Position numbers and translations under genes: made by a program. From contig NZ_CP015992.1 in NCBI RefSeq assembly GCF_001708505.1, positions 1,550,001-1,614,000 on the forward strand: DNA of 64,000 nt, written 5' to 3'. Positions within the stretch are counted from its first letter, which is position 1. Each line of letters opens with the position of its first letter. Origin of the DNA: Pseudomonas sp. TCU-HL1 (GTDB lineage Bacteria; Pseudomonadota; Gammaproteobacteria; Pseudomonadales; Pseudomonadaceae). Of this stretch, positions 9,030 to 17,886 are shown in pieces. Under the pieces are notes generated by a model. That model was not told the DNA's origin, did not search any database, and saw nothing but the letters and a program-made list of their open reading frames with translations.

Positions 9030-9653
9030 TCACTTGGCGGTGAGGGTGCTGTAGCTGGTTATCAGGTTACGGTAGTCGGGGATGTGGTTGGAGAACAGCG
9101 CGGCCAGGCCTTCGATGTCGTTGCGCCAGTCGCGGTGCAGCTCGCAGGCCACGCCGAACCAGGTCATCAGCTGGGCGCCGGCGGCCTCCATCCGGCGCCA
9201 CGCGGCATCGCGGGTGACCTCGTTGAAGGTGCCGGAGGCGTCGGCGACCACGAACACGTCATAGCCTTCCTCCAGGGCCGACAGCGCCGGGAAGGCCACG
9301 CAGACCTCGGTCACCACACCGGCGATGATCAGCTGTTTCTTGCCGGTGGCCTTCACCGCCTTGACGAAGTCTTCGTTGTCCCAGGCATTGATGTTGCCGG
9401 GGCGGGCGATGTACGGCGCATCGGGGAACTGCGCTTTCAGTTCGGGCACCAGCGGGCCGTTGGGGCCGGTCTCGAAACTGGTGGTGAGGATGGTCGGCAG
9501 CTTGAAGTACTTGGCCAGGTCACCCAGGGCCAGCACGTTGTTCTTGAACTTGTCGGGCTCGATATCCCGTACCAGCGACAGCAGGCCAGCCTGGTGATCG
9601 ACCAGCAACACCGCGGCGTTGTTCTTGTCCAGACGCTTGTATTGGAACGACAT
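9030..9653 (-). CDS. ycaC: YcaC-family cysteine hydrolase (isochorismatase fold)
   Basis: 207 residues, nearly the exact length and sequence pattern I recall for E. coli YcaC (VLLVDHQAGLLSLVRDIEP, then PTILTTSFETGPNGPLVP). Catalytic Asp19 and nucleophile Cys118 (GVVTEVCVAFPALSAL) are present. The fold is the isochorismatase-like alpha/beta hydrolase, forming ring-shaped octamers in known structures; the physiological substrate is not established. A fragment of a second isochorismatase-like gene lies just upstream on the same strand. Confidence 0.93.
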   Translation of the reverse strand: MSFQYKRLDKNNAAVLLVDHQAGLLSLVRDIEPDKFKNNVLALGDLAKYFKLPTILTTSFETGPNGPLVPELKAQFPDAPYIARPGNINAWDNEDFVKAVKATGKKQLIIAGVVTEVCVAFPALSALEEGYDVFVVADASGTFNEVTRDAAWRRMEAAGAQLMTWFGVACELHRDWRNDIEGLAALFSNHIPDYRNLITSYSTLTAK

Positions 9654-9708
9654 GGTGAATCTCCTTGCTTGGGTTTTTGCCCGTCCTCGAGAGGCGGACG
9701 GCGTGGGG

Positions 9709-9957
9709 TCAGCGTTGCGAATCCAGTACTTCGTTGTCCTTGGTCACTTGCTGCGTTTTCAGGTAGCTCTCGATCAGCAATTGATAGTGCGGGAATACAT
9801 GACTGTAGGCGTCGGCCCACTGGGCTGCATCCGGGCGGTTCCAGGTTCGTTGAACTTCAGAGCAGACGGCTGCGGTGTCCATGGGCACGACGCCGGCCTG
9901 GACGATCCGCGCCAGGGTGATGGCCGTCCTGGCCGAAGCGGTTGCCCGCCGGCCCAC
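9709..9957 (-). pseudogene. C-terminal remnant of an isochorismatase-like hydrolase
   Basis: Up to 82 codons ending in the C-terminal pattern of isochorismatase-like hydrolases as I recall it (QAGVVPMDTAAV, then RTWNRPDAAQWADAYS and PHYQLLIESYL). The catalytic Asp and Cys parts are missing. The frame is open a little further upstream but runs straight into the pirin gene, leaving no room for a full protein. Most simply it is a 5'-truncated copy whose front was lost, perhaps when pirin came to lie next to ycaC. A short independent gene from the GTG at 9957 cannot be excluded. Confidence 0.5.
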
Positions 9958-10013
9958 GAGTCCATCGTGGGGATTGGCCGGACCAGGCGAGCGCCCGGCC
10001 CGGCGTGTGACCG

Positions 10014-10880
10014 TCAGTCGTCCATGTGGCCGAAACGGCCGCTCTGGAAGTCCTGGATCGCCTCGCGTATCTCGGTTTCGCTGTTCATCACGAAGGGGCC
10101 GTAACCGACGACCGGCTCGTCAATGGGCTCACCGGAAAGCAGCAGCACCAAAGCCTGGTCATTGGCTTCCAGCAACAGTTCGTCGCTGTCGGATTCAAAC
10201 AGTGCCAGTTGTCCTTCGCGCACGAGGTCTTCGCCGTTGACCAGCAGGGTGCCGCGTAGCACCACCAGGGCGGTGTTGCGGCCGGGGCGGAAGTCGAGAC
10301 TGACCGGTTTGCCAGGGTTCAGGCGGATGTCCCAGACGTCCATCTCCGTGAAGGTGCGTGCCGGGCCGTGCTTGCCGTCGAACTCGCCGGCGATCAGGCG
10401 CAGGCTGCCGGCCTGCTCTGGCAGGGGCAGGTTGGGGATGTCGGCCTCCAGGATGGTCTGGTAGCCGGGCGCCGCCAGCTTGTCGCGGGCCGGCAGGTTG
10501 ACCCAGAGCTGGACCATTTCCAGGGTGCCGCCACTGCGGGTGAAGGCTGCGGAGTGGAACTCCTCATGGAGGATGCCCGAGGCCGCCGTCATCCATTGCA
10601 CGTCACCGGGGCCGATCAGCCCGCCGGCGCCGGTGGAATCCCGGTGCTCCAGTTCGCCCTGATAGACGATGGTCACCGTCTCGAAGCCCCGGTGCGGATG
10701 CTGGCCGACGCCGCGTGGACGTTCGGCGGGGGCAAACTCGGCGGGGCCGGCGTAGTCCAGCAGCAGGAACGGGCTGATGTGCTTGCCCAGACTGTCGTAG
10801 GAGAACAACGAGCGAACCGGGAAACCGTCGCCCACCCAATGGGGCCGGGGGCTGGTGTAGATGCCGCGAATCTTTTTCAT
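10014..10880 (-). CDS. Pirin-family bicupin protein
   Basis: 288 residues from the ATG at 10880, preceded by AGGAGG; ten further in-frame codons upstream are less likely translated. N-terminal cupin with the metal site HPHRGFET and, later, a Glu in HEEFHS, followed by a second cupin. Some bacterial pirins have quercetinase activity or bind other proteins; the role here is unknown. A LysR gene reads divergently from about 100 bp upstream, a common arrangement in Pseudomonas, so the LysR protein probably controls pirin. Confidence 0.9.
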   Translation of the reverse strand: MKKIRGIYTSPRPHWVGDGFPVRSLFSYDSLGKHISPFLLLDYAGPAEFAPAERPRGVGQHPHRGFETVTIVYQGELEHRDSTGAGGLIGPGDVQWMTAASGILHEEFHSAAFTRSGGTLEMVQLWVNLPARDKLAAPGYQTILEADIPNLPLPEQAGSLRLIAGEFDGKHGPARTFTEMDVWDIRLNPGKPVSLDFRPGRNTALVVLRGTLLVNGEDLVREGQLALFESDSDELLLEANDQALVLLLSGEPIDEPVVGYGPFVMNSETEIREAIQDFQSGRFGHMDD

Positions 10881-10979
10881 GGTGTGCCTCCTGAAGTGCA
10901 TGGGGCACATCTTGAAACCGCAACACTGCCTCCGGTAGTCGGGCTAAATTGGCCTCAGAGTCCTATTTGGAGAACGCTG

Positions 10980-11885
10980 GTGGAAGACCTCAATGACCTC
11001 TACTACTTCGCCCAGGTGGTGGAGCACGGCGGCTTCGCCCCGGCCGGCCGGGCGCTGGACATGCCCAAGTCCAAGCTCAGCCGGCGCATCGCCAACCTCG
11101 AAGAACGGCTGGGCGTGCGGCTGATCCAGCGTTCGACACGGCATTTCTCGGTTACCGAGATCGGCCAGGAGTACTACCGCCATTGCGTGGCAATGATGGT
11201 GGAGGCGGAGGGCGCCGCCGAGGTGATCGAGCGCAACCGCTCGGAACCCCAGGGGGTGGTGCGTATCAGTTGCCCTACGGCGCTGCTGGACTTCTGGGTG
11301 GGGCCGATGCTGACCCGCTTCATGGTGGAGTACCCGTTGGTGGCGTTGCACATCGAGAGCACCAACCGCCAGGTGGACCTGATCCAGGACGGCATCGACG
11401 TCGCCCTGCGCGTGCGTTTCCCGCCCCTGGAGAGCACCGACCTGGTCATGAAGGTCCTGGCCAACAGCACCCAGAGCCTGGTGGCCAGCCCGCGACTGCT
11501 GGAGAACACGCCGCAACCTCTGGTGCCGGCGGATCTGGCGAGCCTGCCGAGCCTGCACTGGGGGACATCGCTGCGCGAGTACATCTGGCAACTGGACGGC
11601 CCCGATGGCGCCAGTGCGTCTGTACGCCATCATCCCCGACTGGTCACCGATGATCTGCTGGTGCTGCGTCAGGCAGCCGAGGCGGGCGTAGGGGTGGTGC
11701 ATATTCCCTGGGTGGTGGTGCGCGAGGAACTGGCCAGCGGCCGATTGGTGCAGGTAACGCCTGACTGGGCGCCGAGGACGGGCATCGTGCATGCCGTGTT
11801 CCCGTCCCGGCGTGGACTGCTGCCCTCGGTGCGGACCTTGATCGACTTCCTGGCGGAGGCCTTCAAGGAGAGCGGGATCAGGTGA
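10980..11885 (+). CDS. LysR-family transcriptional regulator (divergent to pirin)
   Basis: 301 residues from a GTG at 10980, with GGAG about ten bases upstream; the open frame further upstream overlaps pirin antisense and is not used. Residues 1-60 are the winged HTH (FAQVVEHGGFAPAGRALDMP, then LSRRIANLEERLGVRLIQRS). The effector domain follows from about 90. The 99-bp divergent space with pirin implies a shared control region; an inducer is unknown. Confidence 0.9.
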   Translation: MEDLNDLYYFAQVVEHGGFAPAGRALDMPKSKLSRRIANLEERLGVRLIQRSTRHFSVTEIGQEYYRHCVAMMVEAEGAAEVIERNRSEPQGVVRISCPTALLDFWVGPMLTRFMVEYPLVALHIESTNRQVDLIQDGIDVALRVRFPPLESTDLVMKVLANSTQSLVASPRLLENTPQPLVPADLASLPSLHWGTSLREYIWQLDGPDGASASVRHHPRLVTDDLLVLRQAAEAGVGVVHIPWVVVREELASGRLVQVTPDWAPRTGIVHAVFPSRRGLLPSVRTLIDFLAEAFKESGIR

Positions 11886-11900
11886 TGGGGGAGTAAGTCT

Positions 11901-12033
11901 GTGGGAGCGAATGAATTCGCCCCCACAGAAAGAGCACAGCGGAACGACATCGCACGGACAGCCCCCTCTCCCTTCAGGGAGAGGGTTGGGGAGAGGGGGT
12001 TAGTCTATTCGCGAATGAATTCGCTCCTTCTAC
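11901..12033. repeat. Cluster of three intergenic palindromes
   Basis: Convergent end of the LysR gene and the ABC operon. It holds GTGGGAGCGAATGAATTCGC at 11901, a CCCTCTCCCTTCAGGGAGAGGG element at 11962-11999, and a GCGAATGAATTCGCTCC copy at 12011-12033. The nested hairpins may terminate both transcripts. Confidence 0.75.
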
Positions 12034-12047
12034 AGAATGGGGGCGCT

Positions 12048-13196
12048 TCAATGCGCCCCGGCGCCCTTCACCAGGTCGCTTTCGTTCCACTCGGTGTAGA
12101 CGCAGGCATCCGCCGCCGCCCAGCGCACCATCACCGGGGCGCCCGGTTGCAGGGGGGCGGTGGTGCCAGAGAGCTCTTTCAGGGTCAGGCTAGTGCCACC
12201 TGCGGTGACCACGCTGCAGGTCAGGCTTTCGCCGAGGAACACGGTCTCCGCCACTTTCGCCTGGATCTGGTTCCAGCCTGCGGCCAGGTGTTCGCCGGCG
12301 GCCTGTTCCGGGGTCAGCACCTGGGCTTTCTCCGGGCGCACCATCAGCACCAGGTCCTGGCCGCTCTGCAGGCCAGCGGTCGGACGGATGGCCAGCGACT
12401 GGCCCTCGAAACTGGCGCCGGCGTTGCCCTGGGCCTTCACCTTGAGGAAGTTGGAGTTGCCGAGGAAGGAGGCCACGAAGGCGTTCGGCGGGCTCTGGTA
12501 GAGGTCATAGCCGCTGCCCAGGCCGACGATCTTGCCGTGGCTGAAGATGGCGATGCGCTGGGACAGGCGCATGGCTTCTTCCTGGTCGTGGGTGACGTAG
12601 ACGATGGTGATGCCGAGGCGGCGGTGCAGGTGGCGCAGTTCATCCTGCAGGTCTTCGCGCAGTTTCTTGTCCAGTGCGCCCAGGGGTTCGTCCATCAGCA
12701 GGATGCGCGGCTCGTAAACCAGCGCACGGGCAATCGCCACTCGCTGCTGCTGTCCGCCGGAGAGTTGGGCCGGGCGGCGTTGGGCGAACTTGTCCAGCTG
12801 CACCAGCTTGAGCATGGCCTCGACGCGGCGCTCGCGTTCGCCAGCGGTCTGTTTGCGGATATCCAGCGGGAAGGCGATGTTGTCGCGCACATTGAGGTGC
12901 GGGAACAGCGAGTAGCGCTGGAACACCATGCCGATGTCGCGCTTGTGCGGCGGCACGTTCACCAGGGACTTGCCGTCCACCAGGATCTCGCCGGAGCTGG
13001 GCGTCTCGAAGCCGGCCAGCATCGACAGGGTGGTGCTCTTGCCCGAGCCACTGGAGCCGAGGAAGGTGAGGAATTCGCCGTCCTGGATATCCAGGGAGAT
13101 ATTGTCCACGGCGGCGAAGTCGCCGTAGTGCTTGTTCAGGTTGCGCAGGCTGACCAGGGTTTTGTTTTCGCGGGTGTCTTGGATCACGGCACTCAT
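12048..13196 (-). CDS. Polyamine-type ABC transporter ATP-binding protein (PotA-like)
   Basis: 382 residues from the ATG at 13196 (GAGG upstream). Walker A GSSGSGKSTT, signature LSGGQQQRVAIARAL, Walker B ILLMDEP and a C-terminal TOBE-like domain from about 290 place it with PotA/CysA-type importers. It is the last gene of a four-gene unit (binding protein, two permeases, ATPase). The ligand is not certain; this family carries polyamines and other small cationic or amino compounds. An operator-like site shared with the nearby catabolic operon lies upstream of the first gene. Confidence 0.92.
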   Translation of the reverse strand: MSAVIQDTRENKTLVSLRNLNKHYGDFAAVDNISLDIQDGEFLTFLGSSGSGKSTTLSMLAGFETPSSGEILVDGKSLVNVPPHKRDIGMVFQRYSLFPHLNVRDNIAFPLDIRKQTAGERERRVEAMLKLVQLDKFAQRRPAQLSGGQQQRVAIARALVYEPRILLMDEPLGALDKKLREDLQDELRHLHRRLGITIVYVTHDQEEAMRLSQRIAIFSHGKIVGLGSGYDLYQSPPNAFVASFLGNSNFLKVKAQGNAGASFEGQSLAIRPTAGLQSGQDLVLMVRPEKAQVLTPEQAAGEHLAAGWNQIQAKVAETVFLGESLTCSVVTAGGTSLTLKELSGTTAPLQPGAPVMVRWAAADACVYTEWNESDLVKGAGAH

Positions 13197-13213
13197 TTTC
13201 TTTACCTCGGCGC

Positions 13214-14023
13214 TCAGGCGCTTGCAGGGTTGCGCCGGCGCAGCACGGCGGCGATCACCATGACCAGTACGGACAGACCGATCAGCAGCGTCGAGGCGAC
13301 GGCGATCACCGGGGTCAGGTCCTGGCGTAGGGTGGTCCACATTTTCACGGGCAGGGTCTGCAGGGTCGGGCTGGCCATCATCACGCTCAGCACCACTTCA
13401 TCCCAGGAGACCAGGAAGGCGAACAGGGCGCCGGCCATCATGCCGGGGCGAATCGCCGGGAAGGTCACCTTGACCACCGCCTGCAGCCGCGAGGCGCCGC
13501 AGATCACCGCGGCATCCTCGATGGACTGATCGAACAGCTTCAGCGAGTTGATGATCGAGATGATGGTGAAGGGCAGGGCGACGATCACGTGGCTGACCAC
13601 GAAGGAGAACAGCGTCCCGGTGTAGCCCAGCTTGAGGAACAGCGCGTACACGGCCACGGCGATGATCACCAGCGGCACGATCATCGGCAGGGTGAACAGG
13701 CCGTAGAGGAACTCGCGGCCGGGGAACTTGCCGCGCACCAGGGCGAAGGCGGTGGGCAGGCCCAGGGCCACGGAGCAGATCGTGGTCAGCACGGCCACCT
13801 TGAGGCTGGCCAGGGCCGATTCCATCCATTCGGCGTTGGAGAAGAACTGTTCGTACCACTTCAGCGTCCAGCCCGGCGGCGGGAACACCAGCCACTGGGA
13901 GGAGCCGAACGACAGCAGCACGATGAACAGGATCGGCAGCAGCAGGAAGGCTGCAATCGCTCCGGTGGTGAGGTAGAGGCCGATGCGCAGGCGCAGGCCC
14001 ATGGCGTTGGGTGACAGCAGCAT
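13214..14023 (-). CDS. ABC transporter permease (PotC-like)
   Basis: 269 residues, about six membrane helices, with the EAA loop that contacts the ATPase (EDAAVICGASRLQAVVKVTFP). It begins 3 bp after the other permease ends and stops 17 bp before the ATPase start, so the three are co-translated. Together with the PotB-like permease it forms the membrane channel. Confidence 0.92.
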   Translation of the reverse strand: MLLSPNAMGLRLRIGLYLTTGAIAAFLLLPILFIVLLSFGSSQWLVFPPPGWTLKWYEQFFSNAEWMESALASLKVAVLTTICSVALGLPTAFALVRGKFPGREFLYGLFTLPMIVPLVIIAVAVYALFLKLGYTGTLFSFVVSHVIVALPFTIISIINSLKLFDQSIEDAAVICGASRLQAVVKVTFPAIRPGMMAGALFAFLVSWDEVVLSVMMASPTLQTLPVKMWTTLRQDLTPVIAVASTLLIGLSVLVMVIAAVLRRRNPASA

Positions 14024-14026
14024 GGC

Positions 14027-14968
14027 TTACCTCGCAGTACTCGAAGCGACAGGCGATTCCGGCTGCAGCTTCAGGTAGACGTAGAACAGTGCCAGGGTGA
14101 TGGCGATCAGCAGCGCGGCGGCGGCGCTGGCCAGGCCCCAATTGAGGAAGGACTGCACCTGCTGGACGATGAACTCCGGCAACATCATGTTCTGCGCGCC
14201 ACCCAGCAGGGCCGGGGTGACGTAGTAGCCCAGCGACATGACGAAGACCATCAGGCCACCGGAGAACAGGCCCGGACGGCACAGCGGCAGGAACACCTTG
14301 GTGAAGTTGGTCCAGGGGCTGGCTCCGCAGATCGAGCCGGCCTGCAGCACCATCGGATCGATGGCCGACATGGTGGCCTGCAGCGGCAGCACGATGAACG
14401 GGATCATGATGTAGCTCATGCCGATCACCACGCCGGTGAGGTTGTGCACCATCTCCAGTGGCTGGTCGATGATGCCCAGCGCCATCAGCATCTTGTTGAT
14501 GACGCCCGAGGCTTGCAGCAGCACCAGCCAGGAGTAAGTGCGTGCCAGCAGGCTGGTCCACATCGACAGCAGCACGATGTTCAGCAACCAGCGGCCCCAG
14601 CCACGCGGCACCAGGGTGATCACCCAGGCCAGGGGGAAGCCCAGCAACAGGCTGATCAGGGTCACCAGGCCGCCAACGGCGAAGGTGTTGAACAGCACGC
14701 GGGCATAGGCCGAGTTGGCGAACAGCTGCTCGTAGTTGCCGAGCCCCGGCGTGGGTTCGAGTACGCCACGCAGGAGCAGGCCGATCAGTGGTGCGAGGAA
14801 GAACAGGCCGAGGAACAGCAGGGCGGGGATCAGGTTGCGGGCACCGCGCCAGCGCAGGGTGGTCTCGTTGACTTGATTCATCGACGCAGCCTTGGAGTCA
14901 GTGCCAGCGGAGGCGCGGGCTGCGCCTCCGCTGGCCTTGGCCGGCGAGTGGGGCTGGATGGCAGCCAT
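14027..14968 (-). CDS. ABC transporter permease (PotB-like)
   Basis: 313 residues if started at the ATG at 14968, two bases beyond the binding-protein stop. Its first about 29 residues are Ala/Ser-rich, so the ATG at 14881 (MNQVNETTLRW) is an alternative; neither has a strong ribosome-binding site. Six predicted helices and the EAA loop (LQAGSICGASPWTNFTKVFL). It pairs with the PotC-like permease. Confidence 0.9.
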   Translation of the reverse strand: MAAIQPHSPAKASGGAARASAGTDSKAASMNQVNETTLRWRGARNLIPALLFLGLFFLAPLIGLLLRGVLEPTPGLGNYEQLFANSAYARVLFNTFAVGGLVTLISLLLGFPLAWVITLVPRGWGRWLLNIVLLSMWTSLLARTYSWLVLLQASGVINKMLMALGIIDQPLEMVHNLTGVVIGMSYIMIPFIVLPLQATMSAIDPMVLQAGSICGASPWTNFTKVFLPLCRPGLFSGGLMVFVMSLGYYVTPALLGGAQNMMLPEFIVQQVQSFLNWGLASAAAALLIAITLALFYVYLKLQPESPVASSTAR

Positions 14969-14970
14969 CT

Positions 14971-15996
14971 TCACTTGACCAGCCATTCGTTCCACCGCGC
15001 GGCGATAGCCGGGCCGTTTTTGGCCCAGTACGCGTAGTCGAGCGTGATCTGTTCTTTAGCGTAGGCAGTGGGGAGGTTGGGGGCGAGGTCTTCCTTGATC
15101 TGACCGACGCTGTCGACGTTCACCGGGGCGTAGGCCGTGAGGTTGGCGAAATCGGCCTGGCCCTTGGCGCTGCTGGCGTTGGCCAGGAATTTCATGGCCG
15201 CGTCCTTGTTCTTGGCGCCTTTGGGGATGACCAGGAAATCGGCCATGACCAGGTTCTGCTTCCAGCTCACGCCAACCGGGGCGCCGTCCTGCTGCAGGGC
15301 ATAGACGCGACCGTTCCAGAACTGGCCGAGGGTGGCTTCACCGGAGGCTAGCAGTTGCTGGGACTGGGCGCCGCCGCCCCACCAGACGATGTCTTTCTTG
15401 ATGGTGTCGAGTTTCTTGAAGGCGCGGTCCAGGTCCAGCGGGTAGAGCTTGTCGGCGGCTACGCCGTCAGCCAGCAGGGCCAGTTCCAGCACGCCGGGGC
15501 TCGGCCACTTGTACAGGGCGCGCTTACCCGGGTAGTTGGTGGTGTCGAACAGGGCGGTCCAGTCCTGCGGGGCGTTGGCGCCAACCTTGCCCTGGTTGTA
15601 GCCGAGTACGAAGGAGAAGAAGAAGGAGCCGACGCCGTGGTCGGAGACGAAGCGCGGGTCGATCTTGTCGCGCTGGATCACGCCGAAGTCCAGGGGTTCC
15701 AGCAGGCCTTCAGCGGCGGCACGCAGGGCGAAGTCGGCCTCGACGTCCACCACATCCCACTGCACGTTGCCGCTCTCGACCATGGCTTTCAGCTTGCCAT
15801 AGTCGGTGGGGCCGTCCTGCACCACGCGAATACCGCTGGCCTCGCTGAAGGGCTCGGCCCAGGCCTGCTTCTGCGCATCCTGGGTAGTGCCGCCCCAGCT
15901 CACGAAGCTGAGATTGTCGGCGGCGATGGCCGCGGTGCCGGTTGCGGTCAGGACTGCTGCGGCGAGTACCGCGATTGCACGTTTTTTGAACACCAT
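14971..15996 (-). CDS. ABC transporter periplasmic substrate-binding protein (PotD-like)
   Basis: 341 residues from the ATG at 15996, preceded by AGGG; a longer frame to 16086 is open but lacks a start signal. Signal peptide with cleavage near AIAAD (about 24-26). The mature protein begins NLSFVSWGG as in PotD/PotF-type proteins. First gene of the importer operon. An 18-bp site on the coding strand about 170 bp upstream (16165-16182) matches sites in front of ribB and of the AA_synth operon, suggesting joint control by the GntR regulator at 20111-20863. The transported compound may be the substrate of that pathway. Confidence 0.9.
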   Translation of the reverse strand: MVFKKRAIAVLAAAVLTATGTAAIAADNLSFVSWGGTTQDAQKQAWAEPFSEASGIRVVQDGPTDYGKLKAMVESGNVQWDVVDVEADFALRAAAEGLLEPLDFGVIQRDKIDPRFVSDHGVGSFFFSFVLGYNQGKVGANAPQDWTALFDTTNYPGKRALYKWPSPGVLELALLADGVAADKLYPLDLDRAFKKLDTIKKDIVWWGGGAQSQQLLASGEATLGQFWNGRVYALQQDGAPVGVSWKQNLVMADFLVIPKGAKNKDAAMKFLANASSAKGQADFANLTAYAPVNVDSVGQIKEDLAPNLPTAYAKEQITLDYAYWAKNGPAIAARWNEWLVK

Positions 15997-16164
15997 CTTG
16001 CTTGCCCTCATTGTTGTGTTTGTACGCAAGCGGGCTTCGCTTTCTACCCGCTTATCAGGAGCAGGGGACCCCAGTGGGGCCGTCAAGGGCGGCCGTGTCG
16101 AGTGCTCTTGTTCATGCTGGTCCCTGGCGGGTGCACTCGCAATAAATCTCCGGCCTACGGAATG

Positions 16165-16182
16165 TCATATTATGGTATTCCA
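16165..16182 (-). promoter_or_regulatory. Operator-like site A (probable GntR target)
   Basis: Coding-strand sequence TGGAATACCATAATATGA upstream of the ABC operon. It shares TGG(A/T)ATACC(A/G)TAATA with sites at 19033, 24880 and 25025. The TGGnATACCA core is a near-palindrome of the size bound by FadR/VanR-type GntR proteins. Confidence 0.55.
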
Positions 16183-16321
16183 AACTTTGTGCAAGTCCTC
16201 GGCGTTGCCGATCATCGGCGATGGATAGTTGGGGGCATTTCTGTAGATCCTATGCAAAGGCCGCCCGCACGCCGATTCTTAATCCGGGGGATAGAAGGTT
16301 TGGCCCAGAGGAGGAATCGAC

Positions 16322-17467
16322 ATGCGAACGGCCTACGTTGAACAGCATAGTGCGAACGAACCGGTCTTGGCAGTGGCGCTGGAGTTGGCCAGGGCCAGTT
16401 GGAAAGTGGCGCTGAGTGATGCCCGGCGCGCCCCCCGGCTGAAGACAGTCGACGCACCGCAACCCCTGGCGCGCCTGGAGCAGGTGGTGCAAACGATCGC
16501 GGAGACGCGCGCGCTCTGGGCGTTGCCAGCGTCCGCCAGAGTGGTCGTGGTGTATGAAGCGGGCCAGGATGGCTTCTGGCTACAGCGCGCCTTGCAGGCG
16601 CGTGCGCTGGAGGTCCTGGTGATCGATCCAGCGAGCCTGCTGATGGCGCGGCGGAGGCGTCTGGCCAAGACTGACCGGCTGGACGCCTTGCGCCTGGTGG
16701 AGGCCCTGCTGGCCTGGCTGCGTGGCGAGCAGCGGCGTTTTCAGGTGGTGTGCCCGCCCAGCGTCGAGGACGAGGATCGCCGGCACTGGGGGCGCGAGCG
16801 CCAGCAGTTGCAGCGCGAGCTGCAGCAGCACCGCAACCGGATCGAGAAGCTGCTGGCGACGGTGGGCTGCTGGACCCGGCTGGATCGTGCCGGCCGCCAA
16901 CAACTGGCCGAGGGCACGCTGCAGGACTGGGCTGGCCAGGCGCTGGGGGCGGCGCTGCAGGCCCGCCTGCAGCGGGAGCTGCAACGCTGGCAGGAGGCCC
17001 GGACCCAGCTGCGGCGGCTGGAGCACGAACACGCGCAGCGCTTCGGCACCCGCCAGGCCGAACAAGTGGCGCGACTGAGCCAGTTGCGCGGCATCGGCAC
17101 CGTCGGCGCCCGGCAACTGGTACTCGAGCTGTTCTGGCGGCAGTTTCGCAACCGCCGTCAGTTGGGGGCCTGCGTTGGCCTGGTGCCCTCGCCCTACGAC
17201 AGCGGCACGCTGCGGGTCGACCAGGGCATCAGCAAGCAGGGTAATCCCCGGGTCCGCGCGCTGCTGGTCGAACAGGCCTGGCTATGGCTGCACTACCAGC
17301 CGAACAGCGCCCTCAGCCACTGGTTCGCCAAGAAGGCCGGCGGTGATTGCCGTCGCAGTCGACGGGTAGCGATCGTGGCCCTGGCGCGACGCCTGGTGAT
17401 CGCCTTGTGGCGCTACCTGGAGCGCGGTGAGCTGCCGGCGGGTGCAACACTGAAAGCCGTGCCCTGA
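16322..17467 (+). CDS. IS110-family transposase
   Basis: 381 residues with AGGAGG upstream of the ATG. The N-terminal RuvC-like DEDD domain shows VYEAG and KTDRLDALRL; the first acidic position is Glu (VALELARASW) instead of the usual Asp. The C-terminal Transposase_20 domain runs from about 255 (LRGIGTVGARQLVLEL, GACVGLVPSPYDSG, ISKQGNPRVRALLVEQAWL). A Gln/Arg-rich coiled coil links the two. The reading frame is intact, so it may be active. Family knowledge: these recombinases use a bridge RNA made from the element's own non-coding end. Confidence 0.92.
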   Translation: MRTAYVEQHSANEPVLAVALELARASWKVALSDARRAPRLKTVDAPQPLARLEQVVQTIAETRALWALPASARVVVVYEAGQDGFWLQRALQARALEVLVIDPASLLMARRRRLAKTDRLDALRLVEALLAWLRGEQRRFQVVCPPSVEDEDRRHWGRERQQLQRELQQHRNRIEKLLATVGCWTRLDRAGRQQLAEGTLQDWAGQALGAALQARLQRELQRWQEARTQLRRLEHEHAQRFGTRQAEQVARLSQLRGIGTVGARQLVLELFWRQFRNRRQLGACVGLVPSPYDSGTLRVDQGISKQGNPRVRALLVEQAWLWLHYQPNSALSHWFAKKAGGDCRRSRRVAIVALARRLVIALWRYLERGELPAGATLKAVP

Positions 17468-17469
17468 CA

Positions 17470-17700
17470 CCACCACTCAGCCAGCGAGCCGCGACGAAAG
17501 AGTTACGCAGTCAACACGCCCGTAATTCGCCCGGGTCATCAGCGCGATGACCGATCTTGTAGAAAGGGTGTGGTGCAAAGGGGTATGCCTGAGCGCAACG
17601 CGCAAGCAGGATCGTGTTGGTCCTCGTGACCAGCGGATAGAAGGTGGTGAGACGCTAGGTCTCACGAGCAGCATGCCCCGCTGCCTTGATGCGTGCCCCA
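17470..17700 (+). ncRNA. Candidate bridge RNA region of the IS110-type element
   Basis: Non-coding flank after the transposase. It contains perfect hairpins GGTCATC-AGCGC-GATGACC (17534-17552) and GTGAGAC-GCTAG-GTCTCAC (17647-17665), with a weaker stem between them. IS1111-type elements are reported to encode the bridge RNA in the 3' flank. I see structure only; exact RNA limits and guide loops are not determined. Confidence 0.35.
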
Positions 17701-17743
17701 AGTCATGAATCGGAGGAACAGGCCTTGACACCGAGATCTTCAT

Positions 17744-17840
17744 AGAAGGGGCGAATTCATTCGCCAAGGGCTGCGAAGCAGCCCCCCTGGCCTTGCAGGG
17801 CAGACCTCCGGCCTGCTTGGCGAATGAATTCGCCCCTACA
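17744..17840. repeat. Composite palindrome, GGGGCGAATTCATTCGCC family
   Basis: About 97 bp: outer arms GGGGCGAATTCATTCGCCAA and TTGGCGAATGAATTCGCCCC enclose two smaller GC-rich stems (GGCTGCGAAGCAGCC and others). The same architecture with different inner stems occurs at 25074-25167. Half-copies are at 6804, 11901, 12011, 33594, 33756 and 56358. Confidence 0.85.
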
Positions 17841-17886
17841 GAAGCATGGCCCGGTGCAGGGAGGAGCGGCGGTTCAGGGCCTTGGC

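Larger units (their letters stand above)
16183..17741 (+). mobile_element. IS110/IS1111-type insertion sequence (ends approximate)
   Basis: One transposase gene with about 270 bp of structured 3' non-coding DNA and little 5' flank, a layout of the IS1111 subgroup. I could not fix the termini: this family lacks ordinary terminal inverted repeats and target duplications. The right limit is capped by a repeat beginning near 17744; the left limit lies between operator A and the transposase start. The element sits between the ABC operon and ribB, which share an operator. Confidence 0.5.

Noticed and set aside
17635..17645. GGATAGAAGGT shared by both flanks of the IS110-type transposase (also 16289-16299), considered as element ends
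   Set aside because: Only 11 bp, and the downstream copy lies inside the hairpin-rich flank; a related ATAGAAGG near 17742 belongs to a repeat end. Not enough to set boundaries.
17468..17886. Possible CRISPR-like or tRNA structure after the IS110 transposase
   Set aside because: No regularly spaced direct repeats and no cloverleaf with a CCA-type end; the hairpins fit the IS flank and a REP-type palindrome.
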